Shown in pieces: positions 28,111 through 39,133 of a stretch of 64,000 bases of DNA; position 1 is the stretch's first letter; the number at the start of each line of letters is the position of its first letter. Position numbers and translations under genes: made by a program. Origin of the DNA: Fomitopsis serialis (taxonomy: Eukaryota > Basidiomycota > Agaricomycetes > Polyporales > Fomitopsidaceae); contig NW_025954998.1 in assembly GCF_022376445.1 (NCBI RefSeq), positions 62,001 to 126,000 on the forward strand, in the 5' to 3' direction. The notes under the pieces are model-generated. The model made no database searches and was not told where the DNA came from. It saw only the letters and a program-made list of their open reading frames with translations.

Positions 28111-28362
28111 TTTAGATTCGATACAAACCCCTTCACTGTTGGAGACTTTTGCATGCTTGTATCTCTTGGAGGTGATTGGATCTTCGCCAATTAGCACGAA
28201 GTTGGATGCAGGATGTAGGTAGCCTCCTCATATATTGAAGAGGAAAGCAGCGTAACCATCGTCCACGCGAGTACTACAATACCTTGAAACAACTGTACTG
28301 ATGCGACCTTCGTCATCTCTACTACCATTTATTTGACAAAACGGTCAGGATAGCCTTCGGAG

Positions 28363-30083
28363 TCAGTCATAGCATTCAATAACCCGGCGAGTCTTCTGCA
28401 CTTTTCCAGTCTCATCGAAGACCTTCGTCCAAAACGACGCCCAGCCGTCTGGGCGAATCATTGCCTTTGACGACTGGATATCCAAGGCAGGAAACAGGAG
28501 ATCCATGACATGTGCCACCCTGGAAAGGTCCGTACTACCATTGTCACCAATGTCCCTGAGATCGGCTGCTTGACGGACCGACAAGAGCTTCAGCTTATTC
28601 CTACGATGGCGGCGCTCTCCTTCGGCTTCAGGGATGATAAGTGGCCATGCGACGTACTCCAGGCTGACCTGCGTTAGAGAAGGACAGGCGTCCGCAAATT
28701 CCGCGATGCCTCGCAATGTAGGCAGCGCTCGGTACCACTTGCACAGGACACTGAAAACGGACAGCGCTGGCCATCGCGCTGCCAGCACCATCAAGTCCGC
28801 GTCCGTGAAGGAAACCCTCCCCAAGGCGGCGGACAGCATGCACACACGTAGGTTGAACACTGGGAGAAGTGGATCCAATATCTCCATGAGGTTGAGCCCA
28901 TATAGTTCGGCGCACTCCAGGTGAACTTCCGTGAGTGTGCTGGAGTAGCGATTGCAGAGAGGATAGAGGGTTCTGTGCATGACTTCTCTGTAATCAAACT
29001 TTCCCGAAATCCACAGAGTGCACAATCGAGGAGGGACGATCATCTCCGCCGCCCGAGCGATGGCCTCTTGGTTGCCAGAAATGGCCAGACACTCCAGATA
29101 CGCGAAGCCACCTGGGAGAGGCGTAGACTCGCCGAGAAAGGCGACCACAGAGAGCCGAAGCGTGTGTAGATGCGGGAATGTGGCGAGGGACCGCAGGATA
29201 TCGGTATCGCAGTTATGCCAGACTGAGATGTCCACGATACGGAGGTTCGTGAAAGCGAGGATGGAATGCAAATCCCAGTGGGATGGCTGATCGATCACCC
29301 TCAGAGTTTCGATATTCGGCGATGAAGATTGGAGGTGGGTGACCAGCGTATCCAACTCCAGCATTGTGCCATCGGTGGTACTCTCCCGTGGTCGAGATCC
29401 TAAGGGTAGGGACGGCATGTACATCGACGAATCGCTATCATGAAGTGTGATGGAGAACGGAGAACGAGAGCAACGATGGCCCTACGACCCACTTCGCAGC
29501 GATTGCCGTGAACGGAGTGTGTTCGCAATTAAGCTCCCTAATATCAGGAAGAAGTGGACAATGTAAACCCGCATCCTTTAGATGATCGAACACGGAGGGG
29601 TTGAGTGGCGGGAATCGGTGGATGTTGAGTACGCGCACAAAGCTGGCGTAATGGTTGAATCGTAGATTGCCATCAGGTGTAATCGCTTCGTCAAACGCCT
29701 GCACATACATATGCCCTTTATGAACAACTGGCTCTCGGAAGGAATGGTCGATGTGATTCTCACCCAAGAGTAGTCTGTGCCGCGCTCAGGAACTTCAAGG
29801 CCGTGCCACCCACGGTGTCCGATCGGCAGTTCGTCCCCTAGTATGGGTCGACATCGCAGCGGCGCAAGAAGGGATAGCAGCGGCCTCAGAGATGGTAAAT
29901 GTCTCCACAACGCTGGCAGCGCGTATCGCGAGAACTTCCTACACGTACGAGCTAGCTGTGCAAGGCTTTGCGCCTTTCCAGTTCGTCCTTGAATTCCATG
30001 CATAGTATCTGCTCCAAGATATCCTGGATGATATCGTCCGTAAACAGAGCTCGATGAGCCATAGTGGGTGTTGTGGTTGTCAT
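28363..30083 (-). pseudogene. F-box protein, copy 2 (inverted, frame-broken)
   Basis: Closely related to the gene at 21523-23245 along its whole length. The start MTTTTPTMAHRALFTDDIIQ at 30083 is conserved, as is the intron between SW (near 29770) and AFDEAITPDG. LRR-like segments SFVRVLNIHRF, TNLRIVDISVW, HLHTLRLSV and YLECLAISGN match copy 1, with many conservative changes such as NLYGFDLME to ELYGLNLME. Two lesions: one A is missing near 29965 (ERRK-SLAQLARTCRKF), and the 7-base unit GTTCTCC is tandemly duplicated near 29457, shifting the frame between SLLSFS and the next exon part (29424 onward). The duplication is not a homopolymer error, so this copy may be a real pseudogene or make two partial products. 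The downstream 353-codon frame is fully open. Confidence 0.65.
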
Positions 30084-30348
30084 CTTCAGGACGAATGAAT
30101 GAAAGATCTCGGCTGTACGGCTGTGGTGCTGAAGAGTAGAACATGAACGGATCTGCCTTCTGGACCACAGCAAGTTATGCCGTGCAGTTGCGCACATTGA
30201 AAAGGGCACGTGCGTTCGTTGGTGCCACCTTGAGGCGGGAATTGCTTTATTTGGATGTGGCGGCTATGGCGTTGTGCTGGTCTGAGTTGGGTCGCCTACT
30301 CGACTCTCTCTAACTGTCCACTTCTGCTTTCCTGCTCAGTTCTCCAGC

Positions 30349-31763
30349 ATGATCTTCCGCGAACTGCTCCTCCTGTCACTCCCGCTTTCCTGCCCCTTGC
30401 TGCGTGCTCCCCAGCGCAGCGCCAAGTCCCCAGCCAGAACCTAGCGCAAGTCGTCAAGCTCTCGGGCGCATGGGAACCCCTCGTTGAGGTCTCGAACGTG
30501 ACGAAGCCCCGCCCTCTCGTCATATGGCATGGCCTCGGCGACTCCTACAATTCGCCCGGCATTCTGGAGTTCATTGCGCGCGTCAAGACCATACACCCTG
30601 GCATCTTTGTCCACTCTATATATCTCGCTGATGCGCTGGACGATGATAGGAGGGCGACATTCGTGAGTCTTCATCGTCTACGCAGTCGTTCCGGAGACCT
30701 TCAGACCAGCCTGGACGGCGGGTCAGTCTGGTCGCGATGTCCGGAATGCTGTCTCTTTCCTCGTGTTGCGGGTGCTGATATAGAGGTCCGCTCGTGGACA
30801 GTATGGAAACGTGAACGAACAGGTTGAGCAAGTGGCAGCCCAACTCGCCAATATCACCGAAATAGCGGACGGGTTCGACGCGATGGGGTTCTCACAGGGT
30901 ATGTACACAGCACACCCGCCATTCCAGCCTCGCAGCTCCTATCATCACCGGCATATAAACCTTCCAGTAGACTGAACTTCCCTTAGGCGGCCAATTCCTC
31001 CGAGCCTACATCGAGCGCCACAACGCCCCGCCAGTCCACAACCTCATCACCTTTGGCTCGCAGCACATGGGCATCTCCGACATCCCAGGCTGCCGGCCCT
31101 TCGACGTGATGTGCCAGCTCGCCCGGCGCGCGGCCCTCCACGAAGTTTACACCGAGTGGGCACAGAAGCAGCTCGTCCAGGTCCGTCCGTCTCTCCCCTC
31201 CAGCCGGCCCACACACTTCGTTGACTGACTACTTGTGTCCTGTCTCTGCTACTCACACAAACGCGCCGCGGCACGCAGGCACAGTACTTCCGCGACCCCG
31301 CGCGCCTTGACCGTACCTCGCCGCGAACACCTTCCTGGCGCCGTTCAACAACGAGCTGCCCGCCGAGCGGAACGCGACCTACGCAGCGAACTTCGCGAGC
31401 CTCACTAAGCTCGTGCTCGTGCTCTTCCTCCAGGACGAGACCGTCGTCCCGAAGGAGAGCAGCTGGTTCGGCGCGTACGCCGTGCCGAACGACTCGGCGA
31501 CGGAGGTGGGCGCGCAGCCTCAAGAAAAGACGGTCGTCCCAATGCGCCTGCAGCCGCTCTACATCGAGGACTGGATTGGGCTGCGGACGCTGGACAAGCG
31601 GGGCGCGGTCGTGCTCGAGACGTGTGAGGGTGAGCATATGGTCCTCACAGACGATTGCTGGCAGCCGCTCGTCCGGCGGTTCGTAGGCGGCGAGACCGCC
31701 GAGCCTGAAAGTGCAGACTTAGAGCTGGGTTGGGTTGGTGGTGAGTTGGTGGTGCAGGCATGA
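30349..31763 (+). CDS. PPT1: Palmitoyl-protein thioesterase
   Basis: Secreted or vacuolar alpha/beta hydrolase that removes palmitate from cysteines during protein turnover. Exons: 30349-30662, 30802-30898, 30987-31180 and 31279-31763. The start MIFRELLLLSLPLSCPLL looks like a signal peptide but must change frame before KLSGAWEPLVEVSN, so the first exon holds an unread intron or a base error. Family blocks: PRPLVIWHGLGDSYNSPG, PGIFVHSIYL, FYGNVNEQVEQVAAQL, the nucleophile elbow GFDAMGFSQGGQFLRAY, NLITFGSQHMGISDIPGC, catalytic Asp in LVLVLFLQDETVVPKESSW, and His in CEGEHMVLTDDCW. One base is missing near 31311 (ARLDxYLAANTFLAPFNNEL). The gene converges with the dehydrogenase at 32108-33011. 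Confidence 0.9.
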
Positions 31764-31972
31764 GGCGTCGAGAACGCGGATGATTGTAGGTGCTTTGTTA
31801 TACTGTTCTTGGTTTGTATTTGTATGATTTCTTGGTGTCGGAAGTGTCTGTATGAGTATCCCGATTTGATGCATCCTCGCTACCTGCTGCCGAACGGGGG
31901 GACACCTTTCATAACCACTCACTACAATGTCACCGTATGCGTCGTTCAAAACTAGTCACCCAATCTGATCTC

Positions 31973-32066
31973 AGCAGAGCATGGGGGTTGACTGATTTGA
32001 TGGGAATCAACCTGTTGACCTAGTCTCACTTATCAACCCCCATTAATTACACAGGTGTGCTCTGCT
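31973..32066. repeat. 94-bp two-part inverted repeat between convergent genes
   Basis: Outer arms AGCAGAGCA (31973-31981) and TGCTCTGCT (32058-32066) are perfect complements. Inner arms TGGGGGTTGA (31982-31991) and TCAACCCCCA (32033-32042) are too. Fifteen unpaired bases sit on the right side between the arm pairs. It lies in the shared 3' flank of the thioesterase (+) and dehydrogenase (-) genes. It could be a small MITE-like element or a 3'-end structure. I saw no clear target-site duplication. Confidence 0.6.
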
Positions 32067-32107
32067 ATGACACCGTACATTTATCGATGTGATTTCACAA
32101 GCTCAAT

Positions 32108-33011
32108 TCAACAGGATCCGCCATCGACCTACGGGTCCACCTGTCAGCCATCCACCCCGTCGGTCGACCTAGGACGCACTCACCCCAATGACGGCCCCCG
32201 AGACATAGCTCCCCGACCGACTCGCTAAATACACCACCGCGGCTACCACGTCCTCCGGCTCGCCGATCCTGCCCACCGGCATGCCTGCTGTGCGGGTCGC
32301 TCAAGCTGTTCATCTCGCTCGGTACGTTCGCGGGCGAGGCTCTGCGCGACGCTGTGCGCGCCCGCCTTGGACGCGCAGTAGAGGTGGATCGACTGTGAAG
32401 GCTGGAAAGCGGAGACGGAGGTGTTGACGACGATGCTCCTACGCCCGTCGCGCTTCCCGGAGCTCGCCGCGCGCACGAGGTACGGGAGCAAGCATGCGGA
32501 TAGCCACTGTGCGATTGTGAGTGCCAGGGATGGCGGGATGCAGGTAGGTGGGCGTGGGCGTACTGACCTGGATGGACCCGACGTTCACAGCCATTTCGTC
32601 TCGCCAGTCGTCGTCGCTCGCCTTCAATAGGCTCTCTGCCAACTCGTTCACGGTAGCCTCGGGCGACGCGTGTCCCTCTCGTCTGGCAATCCCCGCGTTA
32701 TTCACGAGCAGGTCCAGCTGAATCTCATCTTCCGCGATTCCTGCTCTCTTCTCCGCCTCGACAAAGCCCACCGCGATCTTCCTACATCCCGCGATGGTGC
32801 CTACATCGCCTGGCAGCGGGATGATGGATGACGCGTACGTCGAAGAGGACGCAGTAGAGGCGAGCGCCGCGACGCGCCGACCAACGATGTAGATACGGTT
32901 CGTGCCGTTACCCGCGGCAGCGAGGCCCTGGGTGACGTATGCACCGATGCCAGAGCCTCCGCCGGATATGAGGGCGATTTTATTGGTGAAAGCGAAAGGA
33001 TCAGTAGACAT
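32108..33011 (-). CDS. Short-chain dehydrogenase/reductase (SDR)
   Basis: Predicted NAD(P)-dependent oxidoreductase with a Rossmann fold; substrate unknown. The cofactor loop is LISGGGSGIGAYVTQGLAAA, an SGGGxGIG variant of TGxxxGIG. The NNAG motif is in LDLLVNNAGIARREG. The catalytic Tyr-Lys pair is in SIHLYCASKAGAHSVAQSLA. The C-terminal MPVGRIGEPEDVVAAVVYLA and SGSYVSGAVIG-VDGGSC are classic SDR. Introns follow VNVGSIQ (near 32576) and GAVIG (near 32190). The frame changes near 32294 between SLARERTE and TAGMPVGRIG; one base appears lost from a C run. The start could be 33011 (MSTDPFAFTNK) or 33032. Stop TGA is at 32110-32108. Confidence 0.85.
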
Positions 33012-33750
33012 CGCGGAGTCTTGTGGTGACAACTGGTAGGAACGGACGACCCTTATATGCTCGGTTTACGGATGGAAGAGAACCTGAATGATAATTGTAC
33101 CCACCAGCATTTCCAAGTGAGCGGACACGTGTTGTGTTGACCACAGGAGGAATTAATGGGCCCGGAGGTCCAACTACCGTCGATCGGAACGACCCACCTA
33201 GGTCCCGAGCTGTTCAGTATCTCCGTTGGTATCTCAAGTTCGACTCACCGCCTGCGGAAGATTAACCCGCAGACGGGGAATCATACGCTATGTCGGTGAG
33301 ATACATACTACTGGGTTTTCGCCCGAGTCACCGTCGCATGCCACCCAAATGAGGGATGCGCACTGGGCGCGATGGCATTGTGATGGTGTAGTATGAGGCA
33401 CTGACCACATATATTCATGAGTTACAGTGGTTGCGGATGGGCAATGGAGCAGCCACTTGAGGCGAGGGGACTCCCGTCTTCAAAGCAAGTTGGAGGTCAG
33501 TCGTATCTACGCCCCAAGTCCGACCCCTGGCGTCGCCCCGCGCACCCGCTCACGCGACGACGCGCCCTCGCGCCTTGCCGTACCCCACAATGTTGCTAAT
33601 GCCTCCCCGTCTCGCTCGCCTCGCCCTCCGTCCATCTCGCGCCAATCGTGCCGTTTGCCCAGTCGACCGTTCACCTCCAGCGACCCGTACGTCCGCGGCC
33701 CCCCCTGTCCTCCATGTCGTCCGTCCGCCCGTCCCACAAGTAAAACAACA
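33012..33750. other. Intergenic interval
   Basis: The 5' flank of the dehydrogenase gene, then a C/T-rich stretch at 33540-33740. No gene is supported; a T run on the minus strand near 33742 probably ends tRNA transcription. Confidence 0.5.
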
Positions 33751-33840
33751 GGCCCAGCGAGGACTCGAACCTCGGTTAGCGGAATGACATTGATCCATGG
33801 ATATCAGAATCCGCTGTGATAACCACTACACTACAGAGCC
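33751..33840 (-). tRNA. tRNA-Gln (anticodon CUG) with intron
   Basis: Minus-strand sequence begins GGCTCTGTAGTGTAGTGG and ends CTCGCTGGGCC. The B box GGTTCGAGTCC lies in a T arm CGAGG/CCTCG. The anticodon stem GCGGA/TCCGC encloses loop TTCTGA-T, so the anticodon is CTG. An intron of about 18-19 bases follows position 37 and contains the palindrome ATCCATGGAT. Without it the tRNA is about 72 nt. The acceptor stem has one T-T mismatch and one G-T pair. TTTT follows shortly downstream as a Pol III stop. Confidence 0.9.
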
Positions 33841-34694
33841 CTGGCACGCACTCTATTGAAATTTAAGGTATGCTGTGACGCCTTGCGATCGCGGGAGAGG
33901 AAAGCAGTTGTAACAATGTAAGCATTGGGGGATGCACCGATACCATAATAGCCAGTATGTCCGGTACCAACGCCAGAGACAGAGACAAACAGAAACAATA
34001 CGGTAGACACTGGAGAAGAGGCTGGTGGGCCTACCGGGATGCACATATAATCATCAGTCACTTACGAAAGACCGGCGCGGCTGCAATCTACTTTCAACAT
34101 AAAGTCAGCCATGAGTACTTGAGTGCCCCGGACAGACGAAAGGGCGATCGGAGGATTCTAGTGCCGTATCAATAGATTATACAAGGCGTGTCGACAACTG
34201 ACATGCCTGACAGTAACGTACCTTACCTACGACTGATCGGTAGGCTGGTCAGGCCTTCAGGGCCCACATGTACAGGCGTTGGAGTGAAGTATCGTAGTAG
34301 CTGTCTTCACCGACCGTCTGCGAGAAGAGGGACTAGAGATGTGAGACACGATATGTCGATACGAAGCCACGCACCTGGTTCCTCGGCTACATCATGGGTT
34401 CGCGCATTGACATGCATAGCAGAGGAGCACATACAGGGGCATGTCTTCATTATTAGATTTATTAGAGATGCTGATTAGATTGGTACGTAGTTGATGGTAC
34501 AGTGTAGTGGGTATCGGAGGACGAGGAAGTTATAGATACAGCAGAAAAGAGATCAGCAGAAAAATGGTGATGTTAGAACGAATGTTTGTGGAGCAGTGGA
34601 CGAGAGCCACGTCAGGCGATAGGCAGGGCAACATCCAAATCGCTGAAAGGAGATGGCATTACTCAGCGATCAAAACACGGATCATCAGGCAGAC
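33841..34694. other. Intergenic interval
   Basis: Upstream of the tRNA gene and downstream of the BTB gene. Only short shadow frames. No repeat noticed. Confidence 0.5.
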
Positions 34695-35626
34695 TTACTC
34701 GACAGTCTGGGGTAGTGCGTCGATGCACTCTCGCACAACGCGGAGGGTCTCCGCCTTGTCATACAGCACCCGATTGCACGTCAGACACCGCGCATCCCAG
34801 CACGCGCGCGCGGCGGGCCACTCGAGCAACCCATGGCTGCAAATTGTGTCACCCGCGGGCCGCACGTCCATCTCCAGAATGATCGCGTACTTCAGGATCC
34901 GCCAGGTATGGTAGTCCGCAATCGAGCCGCAGTGGCTGCACGCCGTGTCGCCCGTGTCGTTCACGAACGGCGGCTCGTCGAGCCTCTGGCGGAGGGCCTC
35001 GCGGCGGCTGCGGTGGAGCTCGATGAGGCCGAGCAGTGCGGGCGTGCCGAGCTTCATGAGGGTGGGCTTGTGCTCGGGCGCGTAGATGTCCAGCGTGAGC
35101 GTGTGCGTGCTCGCGAGGCGGGCCTCCTCCGCCCACCCGTACCTGCACGCGATCGCGTAGAGGCGGATCGGCTCTGAGAGGAAGGCGGGGCGCATGACGG
35201 CGATGCGGACGATGCTCGTCGGCCCAGGCATGTCGTACTTCTCCGCGGCGTGCAGCAGCGCTTCGACCTCGTCGTAGCTGTCGAGCGGCGGGATGGGCAG
35301 GCCGCACGCCATCCGGAAGAGCCCCTCGAGCGTGTGCGTGTCCTCGTCGAGGAAGAGCGTCTCTGCGGACCCGGGCGGGGGTTGGCCTTCGTCGGCAGAG
35401 AGAACATGGCGCGGAACCAGGCAGAGGTCCGCTTGAGGGTGGCGATGTTCAGGCGAAACAGGACTCGCTCCCTGGAGCCTAGGATGATGTCTGCTTCAGA
35501 GAAGGATGAGAAAAGAGGGTGGAAGTTGGAGGGCGGGCTCATGAGCGTAGCCTCGGTCACGGTAGCGTCGCTCATATCGCTGTCCGAGAACATCGTAGGC
35601 GGCCTCAGCATCGTGGCGGTCTGCAT
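34695..35626 (-). CDS. BTB/POZ-domain protein
   Basis: Member of the expanded Agaricomycete BTB family; such proteins act as Cul3-ligase adaptors or dimerising scaffolds, but no partner can be named. The N-terminal BTB fold reads FSEADIILGSRERVLFRLNI, ATLKRTSAWFRAMFSLP, ETLFLDEDTHTLEGLFRMAC and DEVEALLHAAEKYDMPGPTS. The helical part continues LYAIACRYGWAEEARLAS. Two cysteine pairs follow: ACSHCGSIADYH and CWDARCLTCNRVLYD, perhaps metal-binding. No intron is visible. One base is missing near 35390 (LPT-EGQPPPGSAETL, a GG on the coding strand). The start is uncertain among in-frame Met codons at 35626, 35611 and 35593; all give the same domain. Confidence 0.8.
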
Positions 35627-37401
35627 CGCAGCCAGAGGGCCGCTGAGTCTCTCTGAGTGCAGCAAAAGGATTGATGTGGAAGGGGGACAAGGAGGTTGTG
35701 CGCAGTCACGGTGGCGGAAGGGCAGCACAGAACGCCCTCACATCGCTCCGGCCTCGGAGAGAGGGTAATCATAAGCGCCTGAGAGAGGCGCATCAGCCCG
35801 ATCAAGCAAGTGCGCGCATTCAATTGATCGAGGCCGCGCCAAAACCTTCTTCCAAAATGGCAAGACGGCGGAACGGCGGAACATCTTACAGTAGCTGAGC
35901 GCGGCCTTGTCGTTATTGACATCCGTGCTTACTGTCGTTGCTCACAATTGTAGACACTCGAAGGTCCTTTCCGTCTACATCGTTGAGCTCCAGGAACGCA
36001 CAGCAATCAGACACAAGCAGTCTCACAATAAAGCGATACACTCAAACCTGATTGTCTCATTCCCAACAACAACCGGCCACCGGAGACACAATCGCATGCC
36101 TCGGCCAGTCTTCGTCCCCACCGAACAAGACACTCATCACACGGCCCACACACAATTCCGAGTTCCGAGTTCCAAGGGCCAGCCGGCCCATCGATGTTTA
36201 TTCCGAATCCGACAAGTTTAAATAACCGCGACAGAGACGTGAGCCAACGAAACACAATTACTGCAGACAATGTGAGGACGAGGGGATACGGATACGAGTG
36301 GGACGAAAACATAACGTTCCAGATACCAGATGTTCGCCGCTGCGTGTTATGCATGCGCACCAAGAAGACCGGGGGGATGGAGGGACGTGTGGGGGAGGAG
36401 CAGGCCGGACGGGAGTATGCAAGTGGGGCGAGTGCGACGGAGATATGCGGGACGAGCGGGATCGATGCAGCGTAGGAAGCGATAAAATTAGGGATATAGA
36501 GGGTATGATATGGACAGAGAAGATAGAACCGTACTGCGCCAGAGATGTTGTGTGCGAGTGGATGCGATGTGTTGACGATGGGTAGGCGAGGGACGCGAGC
36601 CTCCGGGATCTGCGGTCGGGCTAATGGTGCTAGCATCAACACCACTGGTGTCCACAGTTCGTGCTCATCGCTCGAGCGAGGATGAGGACCATGTCGTCAG
36701 CCAAAGTGGGTGCGGTCCCGACGGAGATGAGTGAGAAGAACGGGCTCGCTCTCCGCGGCCGCCGGACGGCACGCTCTGAGACCCTAAGCGACCGCCTCAT
36801 GCAATTGAGTCGGCGATGCAGTCCGTGCCGGGGGTGATGCGATGATGATGGACGACGACACGACGCGATGGCTTTTGATGGGAGGCGTGCTGCGTGGGAC
36901 GGGATGTGCGACGCGATGCGGTGCGGGGGTAGGGAGGGAAGAAGGTGATGTTACAGATAATGTACACAGGAGAAACAAAATGTGCGTGCGATGCATGTAG
37001 ATCGTGCGATGGTGAGGCGAAAGGGATACAGGCTGTGTTGACGGCAGAGATACATATGGTGGCCAGGCGCCCGGTGGCTGAGGTCACTTGCGAGCAGCGG
37101 CGTCTCAGCACCGTCGTGTAGAGACGGTGGCGGCGTTGGCGACAAGTGGCAGGGAGCAATACAGTCCAGATGTGCGATGATAACAAGGATGCGGGCGCGA
37201 AAGCAGCATGACAGCAAGATGCAGCGGCCAAAAGAGGGTGCGTTCACGCAAGGTCGCAGAATGGCCCAGACAGAGGGGAGCCTTCTAATTGCGGACCCGG
37301 GTGCACCATGGCGGAAGTGGGCATGTTGATGACGAGCGACATCCAGATGGGGTTCCGACGACGGTCATTCAAGGGTGCGCGAGGGCGACGGGACCGTGAC
37401 G
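35627..37401. other. Intergenic interval with unrecognised frames
   Basis: The largest frame (minus 36645-36007, 212 codons) has hydrophobic patches but no motif I recognise, and starts and ends without splice context. Bases 36290-37250 may be the long 3' flank of the gene at 37402. No RNA gene or repeat was noticed. Confidence 0.4.
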
Positions 37402-39133
37402 TCACCGTGCGGAGGCAGCGGCCTTCGTCGCAGGGTCTTGGGAGTGGGGGAAGTGTCGCGGGTCATCCGAGTTGTGGTAGCCAGCGGGCAGCGGGAGCGC
37501 GCCGTCGACGCCCTTGTAGCCATACTGCTTCGCATACTCCTTCACCATCGCACGGCCCATGTAGCATATCCAACCGAGGCCCTCGCTGCCGACCACCTGC
37601 CCAGGCCAGAACAGCTCGCCCTCCTCGTCGTCAAAATCTGGCTCGTGCTCGTCCGCCGTCGACAGACTCGAGTACGCCATGCGTGCGAATGTCCGCGGGA
37701 AGTGCTTCGCGATGATCGGCAGTGTGATCAGCCGCCCCGCGACGTCCGCTGCGCGCTTTGCGTCGTAGAGGCCGAATGCCTGCGAATGATACGGCCCGAC
37801 CGTGTTGATGTTGACGGCCACAGTGTGTGCGGGGTTGATCTGGGTAGAGCGCTCGCGCTGCTCGGGTTGTGGCGCCTCGGTATGCGGCGGCACGGCCGGT
37901 ACGGGCGTAGCGGGGGCAAGCGCCGCATTCGGGGTGCCCTCCACGCTGTTTGGCGTCGACCCCGCACTGCTCGCCGGTGACGGCAGCATCGATGCCCGCT
38001 GCTTCTCCAATTGTGCCTCCTTCTGCTTCTCTTCCTGTCGGCGCATATCATCCTCCGCGTCCTGACAGATATGCAGCCGCATCATGAGCCTCGCGCTATC
38101 CCCTCTCGTCAACGAGAGGTTGAAGCGCCACTTGCGGCCATGGATGTATGCCTCCACCAGGCATCTACTCGAATGTTAGTCGCCGTTCGCAGTGTATGAG
38201 ATGTGAGAGGAGCGCACATAAGCCCGTGGAATGCTCGCTCCCAGTCCTCGCCGTCGTCACACCTCCACTGCGTTTTTGCATGCTCGACGAGCTTGAAGAC
38301 CAGTGGCCAGTTCTTGCGGAAGCAGGCGTTGTTGCCGACGTCGAGACACCACAGTGCATAGGTGAAACACAGCAGGGCGTCTACGCACTCCAAGCGCGCC
38401 ATTAAGTGGCCGAACTTGTGGTACGCTGTGCCCGCCGGTGGCGGATTCGGCAGCGCCCTGAAGCGGGGGTCCGTCGATGGATAGGTCGAGTCGATCCTCG
38501 CCTTGGCCGAGTACTTGAGGCGTACGCCTTCCGCCTGGTACTTGGCGTACATGTCCTCCCAATAGCTCTGTGCTACTTGGCGGCGGCGCGGCCGGCGGAC
38601 GGGCACGTTTGAAACGACGGCGATGGAGTTGCGGTATATCGGGAGGCCCTCCCTCACCTCGCCGTCCTCTGGGCTGTCGGACGGTGTTGAGGCGGACGAT
38701 GCCGGGGCCTGAGTGCCTGACCGAGACTGTGGGAACAGTGGGACGGGCGGTCGGGTCGATGCAGGCTGGGTGGTGGCGGGGGCCGTGCGGGGCTTCTTGG
38801 ACAGTGGCTCGTCGGTGGCGACGTCCTCGAGCTTGCGTTTGGGTCTTGCGGTGGCCTGGGCGGGGTGCGGGGACGGTGGCGTGGGGAGGGTCGGTGGGAT
38901 CATGGATGTGAGGTCGCCGAGAGCCTGTCAAACGCGGGTCAGATAACGAGGGAGAGGCAGGGACGAGGAAGGGCAGAGACCTGGAGGGTCCCGGCGAGGA
39001 GGACGCGCTGGATCTTCCTGCAGATGGGGCGGGTGAGCAGGGCGGCCACGAGGGGCGGGGCAGGGCGTGCATACCTCTTCTTGGGTCTGTACATGGTCGT
39101 CGAGGACGATGCGGCGCTGGCTGGACGCGACAT
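37402..39133 (-). CDS. Conserved-looking nuclear protein, family not recognised
   Basis: Four exons join cleanly: MSRPASAASSSTTMYRPKKR / KIQRVLLAGTLQ / ALGDLTSMIPPTLPTPP… / CLVEAYIHGRKWRFNLSL. The N-terminus has a bipartite-type nuclear signal (RPKRKLEDVATDEPLSKKPR) in a Pro/Thr/Ser-rich region. A folded-looking middle part reads SYWEDMYAKYQAEGVRLKYS, FRALPNPPPAGTAYHKFGHL, MARLECVDALLCFTYALWCL and VFKLVEHAKTQWRC. After the last intron come a helical charged stretch (AEDDMRRQEEKQKEAQLEKQ) and a C-terminal module with ITLPIIAKHFPRTFARMAYS, DFDDEEGELFWPGQVVG and GWICYMGRAMVKEYAKQYG. No catalytic motif is visible. The middle part (two helix-rich blocks rich in Tyr/Trp) resembles a regulatory or scaffold domain. 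I give no function. Confidence 0.7.
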
